This document shows, one piece after another, positions 13,225-15,633 of a stretch of DNA of 15,633 nucleotides. The position numbers and the translations under genes are program-made. The first letter of the stretch is position 1. Each line of letters begins with the position of its first letter. A model generated the notes under the pieces. That model worked only from the letters and a program-made list of their open reading frames with translations. It was not told the DNA's origin and made no database searches. Source of the stretch: PWND01 sp964601515 (GTDB lineage Bacteria > Bacteroidota > Bacteroidia > Bacteroidales > UBA7960); contig CAZRNU010000068.1 in NCBI GenBank assembly GCA_964601515.1, positions 1-15,633 on the forward strand, written 5' to 3'.

Positions 13225-14805
13225 TTAAAAGGGGAATTCCTGTTCCTGCATTGTTTTTGGACCCTTATCGTCAGAAACCGGCAAAGCCTTACTGTGAATT
13301 TCATTGCTTTCAACAAAAATCGCTTTGTATGGAGATGTTGGACAAGCATATTCACAGGCGCCACAACCAATACAAATATCAGGATTAACTTCAGGCAGCC
13401 ACAACCCTTCAAACGGAACCATATAAACTGCTTTTGTAGGACAATGCTCTGAACACGCACCACAATCGGTACGCGAAACCATTACAACACAATTCTCAAC
13501 AATAAATTTGGCAACTCCTAATTGAATTAGCTGCTTCTCTTCAATAGCTTGGGGTTGTATTGCCCCGGTGGGACAAACGTGGGTACATTCAACACAATCG
13601 TAGTTGCAATAACTCTTGGTATAATCTAGTTTAGGTTGCATAAAACCTTCAAAACCATAATCAAAAAACGAAGGAACAATTACATTCTTTGGGCATTTAC
13701 TTACACACAAGTAGCATGCAACACAATTATTGGTAAAGTTTTCAGCGCTAATCGACCCCGGTGGAGTAATCGGTAAATTTGAGCCGGTTGGAATATTGCC
13801 GGGTTTGCCTGTACCATATGCAAAAGTAGATTTTCTATTCAGAAGTGGTATGCTTAGCAGTCCGGCACCAACTGCCAACATAAAAGACCTTTTGTTTTTA
13901 TCAATTTCAACTGAAGGAATAATCTCTTTTTTATTTCGACCTAAAAAGCTATAATAAAAGCCATTATTAGAGCAAGAATCAAAACAATTAAAGCAGCTAA
14001 TACACCTTCCATGATCAATATATTTGTTTTTGCTATCTATACACTCTGCCTTACAAACTCTTTCACACTTTCCGCATAATGTACATTCACTGTCGTTTAT
14101 TGCAATCTTAAATAACTGCCTTTCGCTGAATAAACTTAATATACCCCCAACAGGGCAAATTGTATTACAAAACAAGCGACCACGCCATACTGACAAAACG
14201 CCAATTACCAGAAAAATAAACCCTGAAACCATAACTACATATAAAGGCAATGATTTTACATGTAATGGAGCAACGCTATATATTTCTTGTTTTTCAAGAG
14301 AAAATGCCAATAAATTGTTTAAATAAATATAAACAGGCTGAATAAATGTTGTTGTAATTTTCCCAAAATTTGAATAAGGATCTAAAAAGTTTATTAAAAA
14401 CATTGACCCAAACATCCAAAACAATATTGTTAAGCCAAGAATAGAATATTTAACAATTCTCTTGCGCTCAGAGGAAAACTTAAAACGTCTCTTCTTTTTA
14501 GGTCTAATTTTTAATGAAAAAAATGAAAAGATATCTTGTAAAATACCCATTGGGCAAATTGATGAGCAATAAACCCTTCCGAAAAAAATTGTAATAACGG
14601 CTATTGAAAGCACAATTATTAGCGCAGATATTGATGAAACAGCAATTAATTTCAATAATGCAGGAAACAGCTGCAAACTAATAAAAAAGTCACCAAAGTT
14701 TTGGAGGTAGCTACTTCCTGCGCCAAGGAAAAAAGTAACTATTGAAATAATTACAACAACAGAAACAATTCTGCGAATGTGTTTTAGGTACTTTAGTTTA
14801 AACAT
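13225..14805 (-). CDS. NapH-NapG-like fusion: polytopic membrane iron-sulphur electron-transfer protein
   Basis: A 526-residue protein in two parts. Residues 1-290 resemble NapH: four membrane segments (about 12-29, 52-75, 119-140, 186-206), the paired motifs GRVYCSSICPMG (C80, C84) and GRLFCNTICPVG (C213, C217), and two ferredoxin-type cysteine sets (C241, C244, C247, C251; C268, C271, C274, C278). Residues 300-526 resemble NapG: a Tat-like KRSFMLAVGAG helix (305-322), then PPGSISAENFTNNCVACYLCVSKCP (348-372 region) and further cysteine sets at C404, C407, C411; C448, C451, C455; and C478, C481, C484, C488. Up to six [4Fe-4S] clusters are possible. NapGH normally are two proteins that pass electrons from quinol toward a periplasmic reductase. 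No nitrate reductase is seen. It starts three bases after the DUF362 gene, so the two are cotranscribed. Confidence 0.85.
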   Translation of the reverse strand: MFKLKYLKHIRRIVSVVVIISIVTFFLGAGSSYLQNFGDFFISLQLFPALLKLIAVSSISALIIVLSIAVITIFFGRVYCSSICPMGILQDIFSFFSLKIRPKKKRRFKFSSERKRIVKYSILGLTILFWMFGSMFLINFLDPYSNFGKITTTFIQPVYIYLNNLLAFSLEKQEIYSVAPLHVKSLPLYVVMVSGFIFLVIGVLSVWRGRLFCNTICPVGGILSLFSERQLFKIAINDSECTLCGKCERVCKAECIDSKNKYIDHGRCISCFNCFDSCSNNGFYYSFLGRNKKEIIPSVEIDKNKRSFMLAVGAGLLSIPLLNRKSTFAYGTGKPGNIPTGSNLPITPPGSISAENFTNNCVACYLCVSKCPKNVIVPSFFDYGFEGFMQPKLDYTKSYCNYDCVECTHVCPTGAIQPQAIEEKQLIQLGVAKFIVENCVVMVSRTDCGACSEHCPTKAVYMVPFEGLWLPEVNPDICIGCGACEYACPTSPYKAIFVESNEIHSKALPVSDDKGPKTMQEQEFPF

Positions 14806-14808
14806 AGA

Positions 14809-15633
14809 TTATAAATATACACGTTGGATATTTAATTTACTAAGATTAGCTGTGCCTATACCCATTTCATCGCCAATGTTGATATAAGCAATATTGTCAG
14901 TCTGCTCACCATACATCATAGTACTTGCAGCATCAATAGCAACAATATCGGTAGATACTAAAAGACTCTGCATTAATGTTAAATCAGAAGTTGAAGTGCC
15001 TCGAGGACCATTCTTTTTCATTACAAGATAAGCATCCACAATATTCAAAGTAGGTTTGCAATACAGACAAAAATCGGCAATGCATTGATGTAGGTTATTT
15101 ATATGCCACCATCGCCTGTCCCATATTGCACCCATAAGATTTTTCATAGCAATAGTTAAGCCTGTTGATGCATGATGCTTCAATACAGGTACATTGATAA
15201 ACACATCGGCATTAATAATTTGCTCATGTACTTTGGTGGTTTTTAACTTTTTTGCATTCGGAATTTTTACTTCCTGATAATATCTTTCAAGATTTCCCGG
15301 AACCATTTGCCCTCCATTGTCAACAACTGCCTTCTCTATTCCACTGTTTGTATAGCATCTCTGCCACTGGTCGCAAGTATTATCAAACACAAAAACTCTT
15401 CTGGCACCTGCATCAACACAATCTTTAACAATTGCTCCTACCAGTTCAGGATTTGTATTTGCAGCTCTTTCCGGAGTAACATCCCATCCAATATTTGGCT
15501 TTATTACTACAGTTTGACCGCGTTTTACAAACTTGGAAATCCCTCCCATTTCTTCCATTGCCTTTTTATACATTGCAGCGGGTTGACCACCTCTTACCGC
15601 AACGAGATCAAAATTTCCCTTTGGCGCATCGCT
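14809..15633 (-). CDS. DUF362 domain protein, 5' end outside the window
   Basis: At least 274 residues; the reading frame is open to the right edge, so the true start and any signal peptide are not visible. The ATG at 15573 is internal, since the 20 preceding codons continue the family's opening DLVAVRGGQPAAMYKKAME. DUF362 landmarks are KPNIGWD, VPVLKHHASTGLTIAMKNLMG (split here: K-H-H at about 152-154 from the internal ATG) and NIVDAYLVMKKNGPRG. The function of DUF362 proteins is not established; they often accompany ferredoxin-type iron-sulphur proteins. Several cysteines (CDQWQRC, CIADFCLYC) are present but do not make a ferredoxin set. The C-terminus is complete, and the NapH-NapG-like gene begins three bases after its stop. 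Confidence 0.85.
   Translation of the reverse strand, partial: SDAPKGNFDLVAVRGGQPAAMYKKAMEEMGGISKFVKRGQTVVIKPNIGWDVTPERAANTNPELVGAIVKDCVDAGARRVFVFDNTCDQWQRCYTNSGIEKAVVDNGGQMVPGNLERYYQEVKIPNAKKLKTTKVHEQIINADVFINVPVLKHHASTGLTIAMKNLMGAIWDRRWWHINNLHQCIADFCLYCKPTLNIVDAYLVMKKNGPRGTSTSDLTLMQSLLVSTDIVAIDAASTMMYGEQTDNIAYINIGDEMGIGTANLSKLNIQRVYL

Noticed and set aside
13730..13954. Plus-strand open frame inside the NapH-NapG-like gene
   Set aside because: It is antisense to cysteine-rich coding sequence and has no start-site or neighbour support.

Overview
This AT-rich window looks like chromosome from a Bacteroidota (Bacteroidetes) bacterium, probably an uncultured one assembled from metagenomic reads. 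Four things point there: a fused LpxC-FabZ enzyme, a PorX-type response regulator, a large secreted protein with SprB-like repeats and a type IX secretion (T9SS) C-terminal sorting domain, and -7 promoter elements of the form TAnnTTTG with almost no Shine-Dalgarno sequences. A run of exactly 100 N inside a 7-bp tandem repeat is a scaffold gap of unknown true length.

Left part (1-7195). A porX fragment points leftward off the window. Divergent from it runs a same-strand series: an HD-domain phosphohydrolase, lpxD, lpxC-fabZ, lpxA, a lone ABC ATPase, efp (elongation factor P) and a second LpxD-like acyltransferase. The lpx genes supply the first acylation, deacetylation and second acylation steps of lipid A, and FabZ supplies the 3-hydroxyacyl-ACP dehydratase that competes for the same acyl-ACP pool. 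Internal -7 elements before lpxC and efp suggest the series is not one single transcript.

Middle part (7201-9395, minus strand). This is a partial System I cytochrome c maturation cluster, ccmB-ccmC-ccmD-ccmE. The CcmE is the CxxxY type rather than the usual HxxxY type. No ccmA, ccmF, ccmG or ccmH lies in the window; the lone ABC ATPase of the left part is a possible CcmA. The ccmC-ccmD gap holds two related 17-bp palindromes and the (ATCTTCA)n array, and that array encodes the last residues and stop codon of CcmC. The lpx and ccm series converge with five bases between their stop codons, and both stops lie within one 7-bp inverted repeat.

Right part (9416-15633, minus strand). A DUF362 protein (5' end beyond the window) is followed after 3 nt by a polytopic iron-sulphur protein that reads as a NapH-NapG fusion with a Tat-like junction. 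A weak hairpin and a good Bacteroidota promoter then precede the 1193-residue T9SS cargo protein, whose stop codon overlaps a possible GTG start of ccmB.

The least ordinary items are the NapH-NapG fusion paired with DUF362, the heptamer array that terminates ccmC, the CxxxY CcmE together with the missing ccmA, and the histidine-less switch loop of the lone ABC ATPase. Nothing here is clearly a wholly new defence or mobile system.
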